Assembly (NCBI GenBank): GCA_963575645.1
Contig: OY754466.1
Location: 44,548,001-44,612,000 of the forward strand
DNA from: Xanthostigma xanthostigma
Lineage: Eukaryota > Arthropoda > Insecta > Raphidioptera > Raphidiidae
Length of the DNA: 64,000 nucleotides
Direction: 5' to 3'
Part shown: positions 33,028 through 45,324 of the stretch, in pieces
Numbering within the stretch: the stretch's first letter is position 1
Layout: every line of letters begins with the position of its first letter
The notes under the pieces: model-generated
Database searches by the model: none
Told to the model about the DNA's origin: nothing
The model's input: only the letters and a program-made list of their open reading frames with translations
Program-made: the position numbers and the translations under genes

Positions 33028-35924
33028 CGTGGCCGAAACGCTGAATTGGCGATTTCCTTCAACTCGGAAGGGAAGGAAAAGTGTGTTGGGTTTTCGGCGA
33101 CTGATGGAAATCACTTTGGTTTTTCACCGTCAACAAGACCGTGCATTTTACACTACACACTACAGAAGTGAAACTTCTAGTCGCGTCGACACACATCCAC
33201 GCGTATCGATCGCTGCAGTTTTTCCGGCGTCCCGCTCCAGCTCAACAACGGCGCTGCGTTTCGTTAGACGTTCAGGCGTATGAATTCGATTCACTCTACT
33301 GTACGTAAAGAAGTTTAAAATAAGTTATTTTAGTTTTGTGGTTATTTCACTTGTCTATTTTAAACCAACAGGCAGTGAATTTAAGTTTTATAAGAGCAGT
33401 TTTTGAGCATCTTGTAACACAATATTATATTTTAATTGCTTTTAGCGTCGGAAAACTTAACTTTCAGACGAAACAAGATGTTATTTAACACGAATGCCTT
33501 GCAAGACAGGAGTAAATGTTTTGAATCAAAACAAATTCTGACTTTTAGACGCGATGATAAACTCTTGTAATTAATTTTGACTCTCGAAGAACTGGTTATT
33601 TTCTTGCAGAATTTTAACAAGTGGACTTCAATGATTAGCTGTGGTTAATTGGTTGTATTTTTTCTGTTTTGTTTATTTTAAGCTGTCATGTATTTTTCAA
33701 TTCGTCTTCAACTATAATTCGAAAAGTTTTTTTACACCTAACGTCTTTAATTAGAAAAAGTCGATTATTTATTGAATATTTGAAGTTCATAAAATTCACC
33801 ATTTCTGTTTTATATATTTAAAATATCAGTTATGACACGCTGTTTATTTCTTTTTATTTTTTGATATACAACTTTTTTTAGTCGAATTTATTTTTAGTAT
33901 TTCTAATATTTTAGTTGTTTGTAAAGAAACAATTTATTGTTTAGGTTAAAATTTGTGAAAGATTTTAGTTAGCACGCCTACTTTTTAAAAGCTATTTACA
34001 AACTTTACTGGATTTTTGTTTAAATCTTTTAGTAATTGCTCGTTTTAAATGTTTTCCCGTGCCATGTGTTTTCTGTTGTTTACACTAAAAAATGAGGCCA
34101 GCTTTATTATTGTTTTTAAATATTAGTTTTAAATGGAATGAAAACACTGCAAGAAAATCTACTTGAAAATCTATTCTTTTCATTTTGTTTGTTCCGATAA
34201 CAATACATTCCCAGGATTGTTAAGCATAAAACAAAATAAACCAAACATAATTTTATTATCATTACACAGGCGCAAAAATTAGGCGGTTGGAGCATCAATA
34301 TTGCAAAATACTCAAAAAATTAAAAATGAAACCCGACTTTTTTCAGAACTTTATTAAAATTTACTTAGTTTATTTGATATCGTTCAACACAAGAAGAAAT
34401 TGAAAAATCTTCCTAATTGTTGAGATTTTCTTATTCTTCTTTTTTTAATCGGTAAAAATATGTTTCAAGAGGTACCTAAAAATCAAAAATCCGTCATGAC
34501 TTGTGACCAAAACTATTGGTTTGAAATTTCAAAAAACCTTGTCAAATTCATTTATTTAAACCGACTTTTATATACTAAAACAAAAAAAGAACTACTAATT
34601 TCAAAACAATCTAGCTTTTCCAATAAAAGTTAAACTTAATATATGTATTCATAAATTCATTTCGTTAGTTTGCTTGTTATTATCCACTAACATTAAGGTC
34701 CGCCTAATATAAATCTTTTCCTAACAATTATGACTAAACTATCTCAAAATCGCGGTGCTAAATTATTTTTTAACTCGTGCATTTATTAAAAAAGCGTTCG
34801 TCCAATCTTAATCTACAAGAAATACAAACATTATTTTTTGGCATAATGTCAACCACCGACTGTACAAAATAATAAAAATAATTGGTGTCATATTCGCTTT
34901 TTAAACGCTCAATGAAATAGACAGACACCCATTAGATTCCAATTGGAAAATCATGAAAAACTTAAATCTTAAACTGGCACAAAACTAAGAAAATTATAAT
35001 AATTATTTAGTCTAAATATTGATCTCTAAAAACACACTGAGATGAACAGGCATTTTTTTGAAATTTTCAAATACATAAAGATTCAAATATAAAAATATGA
35101 ATACAAATTTTCCCGGGTTTTAATGGGTTAAAATGTGCGTACGGTTTACCACGTGCCAAATTCACGTGTTTTTATTTTTAATTAATTTTTTCACACATAA
35201 TTTTTGACAAGGATTATGTAAGAAAAATGATACTTTAATTTAATATTAATAAAATAAAAATAGCAGTTTTTATAGCTCCTTGATTTGATTTATGTTTTTA
35301 ATTGCTATTTTTAATAAAACGTTATGAAATCGTCGAAATTACAATTATTATTAAATTTCCCTGTTAGGTTTCTAGTATCACAGAATTATTTAAACGGTTA
35401 CGCGACTGTACACTGTAAGAACTGTTTATTATTAATAAAAGCACGCAAGTGCCATCTATTAATTATTAAATTAATTAATTGCCTTCGCAACTCACTATTA
35501 GTTTTTGCTTTCAATTCGGTTTCCGCAATTTTTATTCAACGTACGTATTTAAATTTTATGAATTTCTGAGTACTTATTTTAAAAATTAATTATTGAGATC
35601 ATAGTTAATTAAATAAATAATCTCAAGGTTAACATAACCCCGCTTAAACTTTCCGCATCTGCGGATTGACACCATCAATTTTTTTTCATTAAGAAATCGA
35701 TAAATGAAAAACAATTGTATCGTGATTCTTTTTTGTTTCCTTTCAAATGTTTCATTGTACGACCATGAAGAAAACAATTGCACAAGACCCAACAACAAAA
35801 TCGAATCGTTCCGAGCTTGTTGAGTTTCCGTTCCGTCAATTTGTGTTTCGCGTCAACAACCCGACAAAATCCGAACAAAATCACCATAACAACAAAATAA
35901 CAGTAGCAATAACAACTCCATGTT
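33028..35924. other. Upstream region of block B, repeat-poor intron
   Basis: An unusually long stretch without recognised transposons. The part next to block B (33030-33300) is richer in G+C, with several CG dinucleotides, and may be 5' UTR or promoter. The rest is A+T-rich with no gene seen. Confidence 0.45.
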
Positions 35925-36110
35925 GTGTTTTATACGCGACGCTATTCGTCGGTCTGGCCGCTCAACGGACGACTCTTCATCGCCGTCGTCTTGCCGACCG
36001 ACGCTTATTTTAATACTAGCAGACGTCCACCGTGCATCGCCTGCTGGATCATGTACACCCACCATGTGCTTCTTATGTCATTATAATTAAGTGAGTCGTC
36101 TATGCTTTTT
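35925..36110 (-). promoter_or_regulatory. Candidate promoter / 5' exon upstream of shakB block B
   Basis: A G+C-rich stretch (35935-36060) in A+T-rich surroundings carries the same ordered motifs as 22240-22313: CTAGCAGACGTC, GCTGGATCA, ACACCCACCATGTG and TTAAGTGAGTCGT. On the minus strand a TATAAAA box follows at about 35929-35935. It lies 2.9 kb upstream of the block B start, so it would need a spliced leader or serve another first exon. A short frame here (MVGVHDPAG...) is not recognisable as a protein. The copy near 22.2 kb is the main support for functional meaning. Confidence 0.45.
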
Positions 36111-36884
36111 GAAATTCTCTCTTAGGCCAAGCTATAGAGATTTAAAACAGCGTTCTCGTGACATAAAGACTAGTAGCAAACCGATTGTGCGATGATATAA
36201 AAGATAATAAGCAGATGAATAGGTATGTGTTTTTCACTCGAGTTTTCGGTCCATTTGTTAGTTATCAACAGTTTATTGCAAAAAAAACGCGATTTTTGTC
36301 TTTTTTTGCTTGTAACTTTGAAATTAATGGAGCAATCGGAATGCCCCAATGAAATGGTTTGTAGAAAATTAAAATATCTACAGAATGAGAGGTCGAATGT
36401 CTCAATCGGATAATTAGGTCCTGAAAAATTTAGGAAAAACCAGAAAATTAGGCGTTTTTCATTTTGATTAATAATAATTAATTAATCTTGATTAATGTTC
36501 AATACAATGTAATTGATGTTTTTGAGACCTGTAGAAATCATATTATGTCGCACGTGTCGAATTTTGTATTCTCCAGGGGATACATGAATTATGGTTGTAA
36601 TCCAGTTTTCGCTGCAATGGAATTGACAATCCCGGTGCTCTTGTAGCAATTTCCAGAAGTCGCAAACGAAAAACTGAACGCAATTCATTTATAGAAATTT
36701 AAATTAAAAAAATATCATATTTAATAGTAACTAATAATATAGCAAGTCATGAAGGTAACAAAAAATTAACAGCTGAATAGATGTACAAAATAATGTCAAT
36801 TCGAAAGTTTGGCATATCTTTCATTCATAACTTACTACATTATTACTTATACTACTATTAGGACACATAGCGCCTCGATGCATC

Positions 36885-37080
36885 ATAATAGCAGGAGAGC
36901 TACCGAACATTTTTGGGTAGGTGTTTGAGGCAGAGTGAAAATTTGTGTCTCACTTCTTTTGTAATGTCTGAATACAAAATCAAAGACTTGCCTGAGGGAT
37001 AGCGAGGCCTAAACAAACTGAATTTTTAACTTTGCAAAAAATGTCCTTGAGGCATTTTGAAATTTTAATTTGAAGTTCAA
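36885..37080. repeat. CAAACATTTTTGGGTAGG-family fragment
   Basis: GAACATTTTTGGGTAGGTG, CTTCTTTTGTAATGTCTGAA and GTCCTTGAGGCATTTTGAAA match 18465-18660 in the same order; a single arm. Confidence 0.65.
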
Positions 37081-37159
37081 TAGAGTATCATTTTTTAGAT
37101 TAATCCTTAAATTGAGGTTTAAAATTCATTTTTAATAACATCAAAATCAGAAGATTAAA

Positions 37160-37290
37160 AAGCAAGAATCCTGGTGGCATAAGATCGATGAAACAAAGCA
37201 AATACGGAAGGTTTTTATTGAATTTTATTGTCTGACGTTTCGGCAATCTTTATGCCATCATCGGAGAATCAATGCTGTCTATCTTCTCAG
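37160..37290 (-). ncRNA. Repeat arm with hammerhead-like core, CCTGGTGGCATA family
   Basis: Minus 37264-37237: CCGATGA-T-GGCA-taaagat-TGCC-GAAACGTC, with TCT before and AGA after able to close a 3-bp helix I. The first core base pair differs (CCGATGA, not CTGATGA). A foldback copy of the family is at 44505-44850. Confidence 0.45.
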
Positions 37291-38056
37291 TAGGTATTGT
37301 TGTTATGTACAAAATAAATTAAAATATAAAATGTCATCAAAAGGTATTAAAATTACTATTTTTCTTGAAAAACGACTTGATTTTTACTAAAAACTGTATA
37401 AATATGTCTGTTACTTGTTTAAAATTATTTCACAATCAAAATCAGAGTTGAAACTTGATGATGTATATCAATCAGATAATACTCTAAATTCATCCTAAAA
37501 AAATGTCAAAATTCGCTTAAAACATTGTCAAAATTCATCGAAAAAAATGGTATAATATATACAGCCAAATAAGTATCAAAATTCACCCAAAAAATTTGTC
37601 AGAAATCAGGCAGCAAATTGGCAAAATCCGTCTAAAAAATAGTCAAAATTCACCCATGATCATTTTTTTAAGTTTTAACTATGGGGGACCAGGGCTTAAG
37701 TCCTATTAGTACCCATGTACATCTGCAGCTGGCTCCAATTGATTTAACGCAACGGTGTCCCTACGATCTCGGCTATCTGATACTCGGTAACGAGCTCCTT
37801 AATGAGTGAACGCAACATGTATTATCCGAGTACGTAACACAAGAGAACGATGGCACTGTGGGCACGGTTGAAGAACCGAGAGACGCTACGGTTTCGAGAT
37901 GCAATCTATAAATACCTACTCGAAAGTGTAGGTATATTACTAATATGCATACAACGTAACATATATATTTTATACATGCAATATATCTGTTATACAACTG
38001 TTCGTTCACTCACTCACTCCATTACTGGCTTAAGGCCGCTGCACACGAGGCTAGAA

Positions 38057-38429
38057 TATAATAATAATAATGCGTTTAACGACCGTTTCTGGACTTTATG
38101 TCATAACAGACTCCATTCGCACCATTACTATTTTCCATCTATCACACTTCCCGTTTTTAGGAAATTAGGACAAGGTTGGCAAATTTTGAGCATAGGAGTT
38201 TGACAGGTAATCGGCCATGGCCTTGAATTAGGAACCATCTCGATATTTGTCAGGAATTGTTGAGGAAAACCATGGAAAACCTCAACAAGATGGCCGGTAC
38301 AGGAATTACCGTTTCTCGGCGAGAGGCAGTGGGAAAAACTCCCAGCCACATCTGCCCCCGCCGGGATTCGAACTCGGTACCTCCCGAATGCTAGTCTAGT
38401 GCTCTCAACGCTACGCCACCCCGCTCGGT
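38057..38429 (-). mobile_element. tRNA-derived SINE with 15-bp target duplication
   Basis: The 5' head on the minus strand (38429 to about 38355) reads GAGCGGGGTGGCGTAGCG and GAGTTCGAATCCCGGCGG, with boxes A and B of RNA polymerase III; the body has GGGAGTTTTTCCCACTGCC and CCATGGTTTTCCTC; the tail is ATTATTATTATTATA. Flanking copies CACACGAGGCTAGAA (38042-38056) and CACACGAAGCTAGAA (38430-38444) show target-primed insertion. The insertion split a GCTGCACACGAGGCTAGAA-type MITE. Confidence 0.88.
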
Positions 38430-38991
38430 CACACGAAGCTAGAAACGCTGCTAGATTCCTTGCTAGATTTTCCTACTAGTTTTCTAGCGCTGCTTTTCTT
38501 GATTGCTGTTATTTGTTTGCTTCACACGAGACTTCTTTTCAAGTATCATGGCGCGGAGGGCAATAATATCACACTTTCGGCCCTTGTTGTGTAATATACT
38601 ATTAATCATGCACGGCGATATATTCTTGTCGTTTGTTATGTTTGCATAAAAAATACAAGCACAGAAAATCATCCAGTTCCGTTCAGTCAGCTATAGATGT
38701 CTCGCTAAGATCACGTTAGCATCGCTGAAGTACAATTCTCTAACTTAATCGCTAACATCCTTTGACGTCAAATATAAAGTTCAAGCGAGATGAAACATTA
38801 CTGTCAATTCTGTTATAGAATTTATTAGCAAAAATCGCTACATAGCATTATTTTAGTCAGTATCAAGCAACACTATCCATAATAATCAATTTTGATAATC
38901 TGTGTCGATTGTAAGCCACACAATTGATATCATGGTCAAAATGAACTATGTCAATATCAAAAATTTATGGCAACAATCCTCCGTTATAATC

Positions 38992-39445
38992 CAAGGGCTA
39001 TCAAATTTTTGAGGCCGCTTGAAAATTTCTGTAACTATCTTTTTCTTTTGTATAATGTCTGAACACGAAAACGAAGACCTGACTGAAAGTGGAGTCTAAC
39101 CAAACCTTGAATTTTAAACTTTTCAAAATTTCTATCTCACACTTTAACCGATTCATAGAGTCTTACTCACACTCCCGTATATAATATTACCAGTTTTGAA
39201 ACCGCCTGGCAACCATTTAACCCCAACTAAATAATCTGGCTTACTTATTTTTTAATTTATTTAATACTAAATTTGAAGGTATTAAAATTTCAAAATGCCT
39301 CAAAATAAAATTGTGAAAAGTTCACGGCTTGGATAGGCTCCACTACCCTTCATCCAGATCTTCGATTTTGTATTCAGACATTACAAAAAAAGTGTTTCAC
39401 AGCGCCTCAAATACATATTCAAAAATGTTTGATAGTCCTCTTACT
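38992..39445. mobile_element. Foldback element, CAAACATTTTTGGGTAGG family, two-armed copy
   Basis: The left arm starts GGGCTATCAAATTTTTGAGG and the right arm ends CAAAAATGTTTGATAGTCC. ATGTCTGAACACGAAAACGAAGACC pairs with the inverted TCTTCGATTTTGTATTCAGACAT. About 450 bp, noncoding. Confidence 0.75.
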
Positions 39446-39500
39446 ATTACCAGGCGCATTGGTTTACCAAGTCTTATGGGTTTTCCCAGTACAATAAAGT

Positions 39501-40080
39501 TATAGTCAGAGTGCCCGTCGGCAAAAATTTTATTGACACATACTCTCCCCAAACTTTGTATATGGCTTCATTAGACTTAGTCTGACACCTATTTTCTCTA
39601 TGACTTTTCTTGATTTTAGAGCGTTTTCCCTCTAAATTTTCCGAAAGATGTCGTTTTGACGACATGTAAAAATTTATAGATAGGTACTGTTTGTTTTTTT
39701 AATTGGATACAATTCAACCAAAACGCTAAAATAATGTTCTCTGACAAAGAACATGAACCATTTGAAATGTCTGACACCTTGAATATGTTCGACAAATTCG
39801 AAGTGTCAGACATTTTAATTGATTCATGTTATTTGTCAAAGAAATTATTTTAGCGTTTTGGTTGAAGTTTTTAAGCTATCCAATTAAAGAAACAAACGGT
39901 ATCTATAAATTTTTACATGTCGTCAAAACGACATCTTTCGGAAAATTTAGAGGGAAAACGCCCCAAAATCAAGAAAAGTCATAGAGAAAATAGGTGTCAG
40001 ACTAGGCCTAATGAAGCCATATACAAAGTTTGGGGAGAGTATGTGTCAATAAAATTTTTGCCGACGGGCACTCCGACTAT
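39501..40080. mobile_element. Foldback MITE, ATAGTC-GAGTGCCCGTCGGC family, full copy
   Basis: 580 bp, pairing from TATAGTCAGAGTGCCCGTCG to its inverse across almost the whole length, with a short central loop near 39800. It produces mirror-image frames MSSKRHLSENLEGKR... on the two strands. These reflect the palindrome rather than a gene. Confidence 0.88.
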
Positions 40081-40753
40081 GACGAGACGGAGTGCGAAAA
40101 AAATAGCATTTTTCGATGATTTTAAACGATTTTAGGTCAGATTTTGATTTATCGAACGTCCGAAATAAATAAGCGTAGCGAGTTCATTTTTTTCAAAATT
40201 TCTTTGTAATATTATAGATAACAAAAAAATATCCTACGATTTTGCCGAATTTTCTGATAGAGTCGAATATAGAGCATAAAACGTGAAAAATCGTTACTAT
40301 TTTGTTTTTTTTTCAGTCCAAATCCAAGGTCACTAAATGTAGTGCTTCTGGTTCAGACCAGAAAGGGTCCATTTAATTGGCGTGGTAGGTATAAATTAAA
40401 GCATTTTTAAATCGATAATGGGTTTCAGAACTGACCTGTGAGTTCTCATTGATGAAATCGACCATGAAGATTATTTAGCACGATTAAAACAATCTGTTTT
40501 CTTAATATTACACAGTCGATCAAGTTACGCGCTTTTGTATAAACAGTTTATCATTGGGAACGCTGCTTTCCAGTAAATTGAAAACAAGTGTTCCTTTTGT
40601 TTTCTACATAGTGTGTCAAGGTAAAGTCAATTTTCTTTCATTAACAACCAATATGCGAAGAAAACAAGTATAGGTACTAATCCGCAGTCAAACACAGTGA
40701 CATCTTTATGATAATATAATAAAATGGCGTAGAAAAAGACAGACGTGTTATAC

Positions 40754-40982
40754 CCATAGAAATTAGAGATATTAGACTACAGTACGCGAGTAAGTGTCTG
40801 CAATTCAGAGAGAGAACAGTTCTTTATCTCTATAGTAACTAATGATACCACACAATGCTGATTTGAGTAAACATATCTTGGTTTTTTGGTCCGCTGCAGT
40901 GTTCTCTCTCTTTCAACTGAGGACACTTTCACTTATGGCAATCATATGAACTAGCGTACTCTAGTTACTTATATCTTTATGG
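40754..40982. mobile_element. CCATAG-type MITE, first of a tandem pair
   Basis: 229 bp between TTATAC copies at 40748-40753 and 40983-40988. Ends CCATAGAAATTAGAGATATT and ACTTATATCTTTATGG. Confidence 0.88.
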
Positions 40983-40988
40983 TTATAC

Positions 40989-41212
40989 CCATAGTGATAT
41001 TAGACTAGAGTACGCGAGTGAGCCGTGAAAGTGTCTGCAATTCAGAGAAAGAACAGTTCTTTATCTCTTTGGTAACTAATGATACAAAACAATGCTGATT
41101 TGAGAAAACTGGTTTTCTGGGTTTTCTGCAGCGTTCTCTCTCTCAACTGAGAACACTTTCACTTATAGCAAGCATACGAACTAGCGTACTCTAGTTACTT
41201 ATATCTCTATGG
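40989..41212. mobile_element. CCATAG-type MITE, second of a tandem pair
   Basis: 224 bp between TTATAC copies at 40983-40988 and 41213-41218. About 90% like its neighbour and in the same orientation, so TTATAC occurs three times with two elements between. Confidence 0.88.
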
Positions 41213-41218
41213 TTATAC

Positions 41219-42574
41219 CACTTTTTTTTCATGATATTTAATTTATTAATTTATTTAATTTACATTTTTTCAACATATTTAAATATTATATTAATATTAA
41301 TGTTTCCTGCCCAACTTGGCAAAGCCAGTGCTAGGGGCAGGACCCAACATATTGTAGCTGTGCAGATCGAGTTTAAATTGATAGTATATTTCATAGTTTT
41401 GGAATATGGCGAAAAAACTAACTCTAACAATACCATAAATTTATGATGAGGAACCGCGCGGATCAGATGTTGGTGAATAATAAATGATAATTTGAAATCA
41501 TATTCACTTTATTGTCATTTTGTAGTTTTTATGTATATACAGGCTGATTTTTAAATTAATTCTTCTTTATTAACAGCGTGTAGAAATCAAATAGACAAAC
41601 AAATATTTCAAGTAACTTTTTTATCAAAACTCAAAAATAAGAAAGGAACAGTCGTTCTCTTAATTATATTTTTTGAATTTTATTTAATTAATTCAAAAGC
41701 CCAGTTAAAACTGTTTTTACAATTCTTAAATTTGAGCAATTTTTGTTTTTTTTTTTGTTTTTGCAAACAAAATTTTTTCCCTTGTTTATACGTAATTTTT
41801 AAAGGGACTCAAATATTTTAATCGTCTTTAAGAGGACACTCAACGATAAAAACTATAAAATGAAAATAATAACGTCAATATTTTATGAGGCAACGCCTTA
41901 AACATACAAGGTATGCGGATAAATACGTAAATATTATTGTTAATTAGCAACAGTAGAATATTGTAAGATATCAATGAACGCTTTAAAGCAGATACAGATG
42001 ATCTTTGATTGCTGATCGTCAAGTTCCAATGAAAACGTCTAAAATCCGCTATAATATATTTTAAACACACGGGGTAAAGTGGTTCATGTCAAATATTTAG
42101 AAATATAAACACAACGTAAGAACAAAAAGATTTCTTGCGGTCTCCAGTTTTTGGCCACGATCTAGGGCGGTAGATTTTAGGGGACAGTAGTTGTGAGAAA
42201 TAGTACCGCAAAATTTAAAAAATATTAAAATATATTATTCTAAATGGAATTAGGAAAAAAAATATCCATTCTCAAATTTTCCTCGAAACGAAGCATTCTT
42301 TAATTTTCAGTGACTGATTTTCTCGAGCTTTGTCAATTCTTTAAGGATCATGGTTCTTAAAGATTGCTACAACTTTAAGTTAATTTTGGTTGTATTGAAA
42401 AACTTTCTTATATCGCTTTATCTTACAAATACTAAGAGCACTATAGTTGAAACAAAAATAGTTTAGTGTTTGCTGAAATGAGAGCATAGCTCCCAAAATG
42501 TACATTGGCTAATAAAACTGTTGTGATGGTAAGAAGTAACATATATTAGATATCGTGTCCATCGAGATAATTAA
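41219..42574. other. Intronic A+T-rich DNA
   Basis: No gene or element recognised. Confidence 0.4.
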
Positions 42575-42838
42575 AATAAAAATCGCAGGATTGTGGACAA
42601 AAAGTTATTTATTTAGTGTACGACGTTTCGTCTATAGATTTAGACTTTTTCAAATACAAATGTGAAAATTTAAAACAATAATAATTAAAACAATAATAAT
42701 TATTATTGTTTTAAATTTTCACAATAATAATTATTGTTTTAAATTTTCACATTTGTACTTGAAAAAGTCTAAATCTATAGACGAAACGTCGTACACTAAA
42801 TAAATAACTTTTTGTCCACAATCCTGCGATTTTTATTA
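42575..42838. mobile_element. Foldback element with degenerate hammerhead-like cores
   Basis: Near-perfect palindrome: AAAAATCGCAGGATTGTGGA, TAGTGTACGACGTTTCGTC, and its inverse. Each arm has GTCT-aaatctat-AGAC-GAAACGTCGTAC preceded by TTGAAAA in place of CTGAAGA. The centre is AAT/ATT repeats. Its sharpness suggests recent formation. Confidence 0.75.
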
Positions 42839-43983
42839 TTAGTAAGAAGTGACTATTCTTTATATTTTTATTTTCACTTTATCTTGTTTCTTTAAAAGAA
42901 AGTTGGCGGCCTATTTATAATAAATTCACCACTGGCGGTCCCTATCAGAAAGTCATTTTAAAATGCAATTTAATTTTTTTGTCAATACAAAACATTAAAC
43001 AAATCTAAAAAAAATTGTATGAAAAAACAAAAAGTTCTACATAATCCACTTTATTTTTTGGTCACATGTATTATGTACCCTACATAGCGCAGGCTGTCAC
43101 TTACATTAGAACACTAGCCAAACATTCTATTTATTTTCTTAAAACAAAATATTGTAAACTTACCGCCTACATAATGAGGTTAATTGATTTGAAATTTGAT
43201 TATTTAAGCTCTATTAATTTTTCAGACATCAAATGTAATTGATGTACGAATAAACAAGAAATATATTTTGATTTTTAATATCACTTGAAAATTATAACCT
43301 ATTTATTTTTGTTTCTATTTAAAAAAAAAAACTAGTGCACGTATTTTAGTCATATTTACCGTGAAAGTTGGTATTTGATTTCAGTTAATTTAAAAAATAT
43401 GATTTATATGCGAAAGAAGTGTCAAGCTCAATATGCCAACATTGAAACGAATGTTTTTTAATTATCGTTTTATTCTGGCATCAAACAAAACGTTATATAC
43501 TGTTTAAAATATCTTAAACCTGTCGCTGTCCGAGCGCATTTCGTATTTGGGAGATATTTTTTGAAGCCAAACTTCTTATAGCACGGTAGCATAACGAAAA
43601 ATGAAACGCCCATACTCACTAATCGCACTAATGAGAGGCAGAGGAGACGGTAATATAAATCGTCAAAACCCTTAGCGTGTTTCAATTTTCGTTACAAAAG
43701 TTCGGCAAAGTAAGCATTTTAAACTTCCAACGGAAGCGATATCCACGGAACCTACTGTTGTATGCACAGCCTAAATCACTTCGCGGATAATTCTCAATAC
43801 GAACCCAACTGAAATCAGTGCAGCGGTTTTTCAGTTCAATATCGCCAACGCACAGACAAACACCTTTCGAAATTTCCAATAAGAATCAACGACACGCGAC
43901 AAAGACATGTGACAGCGACCAAGTTTCAAAAACACCGATTAACCCATTTGGTCCTGGCGGTCATTTCAATGGACATACTATTC

Positions 43984-44075
43984 TAAGGCCTAGCACACAT
44001 GAAGAGCGTTCAACGCGCGTTGGGCCAACGCTGGGCCAACGCGCGTTGAACGCTCTTCATATGTGCTAGGCCTTA
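43984..44075. mobile_element. Palindromic MITE, TAAGGCCTAGCACAC family, small copy
   Basis: 92 bp: TAAGGCCTAGCACACATGAA, GAGCGTTCAACGCGCGTTGG, and inverse. The copy at 50872-51087 has the same ends. Confidence 0.88.
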
Positions 44076-44504
44076 CGCGTGTAATGTAAGTCCGCATAAT
44101 TAAATATCAAATATAAACATTTTATTGTGCTTGGGACTGAGATGTAGACATTCCAAACAAAACAAAGAAATACTATGTGCGTGTGGATAGAAATATCGAG
44201 TCAAGTGTTGAGCGCATGAATTCACCAACCTGGTAAAAGTGTACATTCTGATAACGTATAGCTTACATATTTTCATGATGTAATTTTGTTCTTGTGCGGA
44301 TATTTATTTTAATTTTATAATGTTAACTTTACTAATTATACTTAAAAAGTAATATCCTATGCTAGTGATTACTTAAAACCTGTTGTACATTTTCAATGGA
44401 TATAGAATTTTCCTAAATTCTGTAAATGTTAAATTCAGTTTTCCTTAATTTACACCCTAAATAAGCCCAACACCGTAAAAAATATTTTGTTGTAAGATTA
44501 AAGG
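44076..44504. other. Intronic A+T-rich DNA
   Basis: Nothing recognised. Confidence 0.4.
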
Positions 44505-44850
44505 ATGAATCCTGGTGGCATAGGATCGATGAACTAAGCAAATACTGAAGGTTTATTTTTTGCATTTTATTGTCTGACGTTTCGGCAAACTTTATGCCAT
44601 CTTCGGAGAATCTAGAAGATTTATATAGGTATAAAAAGTTTTAAATTATTGTTGTTATAGTTGTTATTGTTAAAGTTAATAACAACTGTAACAACAATAA
44701 TTTTAAACTTTTTATATATAAATCTTCTAGATTCTCCGAATATGGCATAAAGTTTGCCAAAACGTCACACAATAAAATGCAATAAATAAATATTTGCTTA
44801 GTTCATCGATCCTATGCCACCCGGATTTATCCTTTAATCTTACAACATTT
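44505..44850. mobile_element. Foldback element, CCTGGTGGCATA family
   Basis: Arms GGATGAATCCTGGTGGCATA...CATCGATCC pair over about 160 bp each; centre is GTTGTTATAGTTGTTATTG. The left arm carries on its minus strand CCGAAGA-T-GGCA-taaagtt-TGCC-GAAACGTC (44605-44578); the right arm has the decayed inverse. It lies 0.2 kb from block A exon 3. Confidence 0.75.
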
Positions 44851-45073
44851 AAACAGGTTCATCATCACTCTAAATTATTAAAGTTTTTTTTCACAAAATA
44901 TTTTGTGTTTCAAAAAAATATAAAATTCAGGTTCGAAGGGGTCAAACATTTTGAGAGACTTTGACGTGTGACACATCTATAATTATGCATGTGTCGAGTC
45001 TGACAGCAGATACTGTTATCTCTCGACACGATCGCAAATTTTCGAAAGACTATTATTAAATATGTTGACTCAC

Positions 45074-45263
45074 CTGAAAAACAAGCATGAACGCAACCCA
45101 TTGGTAATATTTGACATGTCTGACAGAACTGTGTTTCGCCTGTCGCGTGTTTTCCACTCCCGGAAAAGCTACTTCGGAGCCAGATTTCTTCAGGAGTCCC
45201 TCCTCGACTACGTACGTTGAATGTATCCAACAGAATGTATTTAAAACTTCTTCTGGAATGTCC
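45074..45263 (-). CDS. shakB: shakB block A, exon 3 (first extracellular loop, TM2 start)
   Basis: This 190-nt exon follows a atgatgtag acceptor; its first G completes an Arg codon (AG+G) from the exon at 47821-47954. The next 63 residues run [20 protein letters not shown] to [13 protein letters not shown], ending at CAG|gtgagt in phase 0. The exon carries the second cysteine of the first extracellular loop and a loop of its own composition ([19 protein letters not shown]), longer than in B or C. A foldback element (about 45325-45660) sits in the intron just upstream of it. The small exon does not stand out as an ORF; it was found by motif and phase. Confidence 0.92.
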
Positions 45264-45324
45264 CTACATCATAAAAATGTTAGTATTAAAAGTCGGTTTT
45301 CTAACTTTGCAGTGTAACACCACG

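Noticed and set aside
35853-36065. A 70-codon gene (MVGVHDPAGDARW...)
   Set aside because: The related block at 22.2 kb does not keep the frame open, so conservation is at DNA level, not protein.
39474-40135. Frames MSSKRHLSENLEGKR... on both strands, suggesting a small basic protein
   Set aside because: They are mirror images made by the arms of the foldback MITE and recur wherever it inserts; no known domain and no upstream or downstream gene structure.
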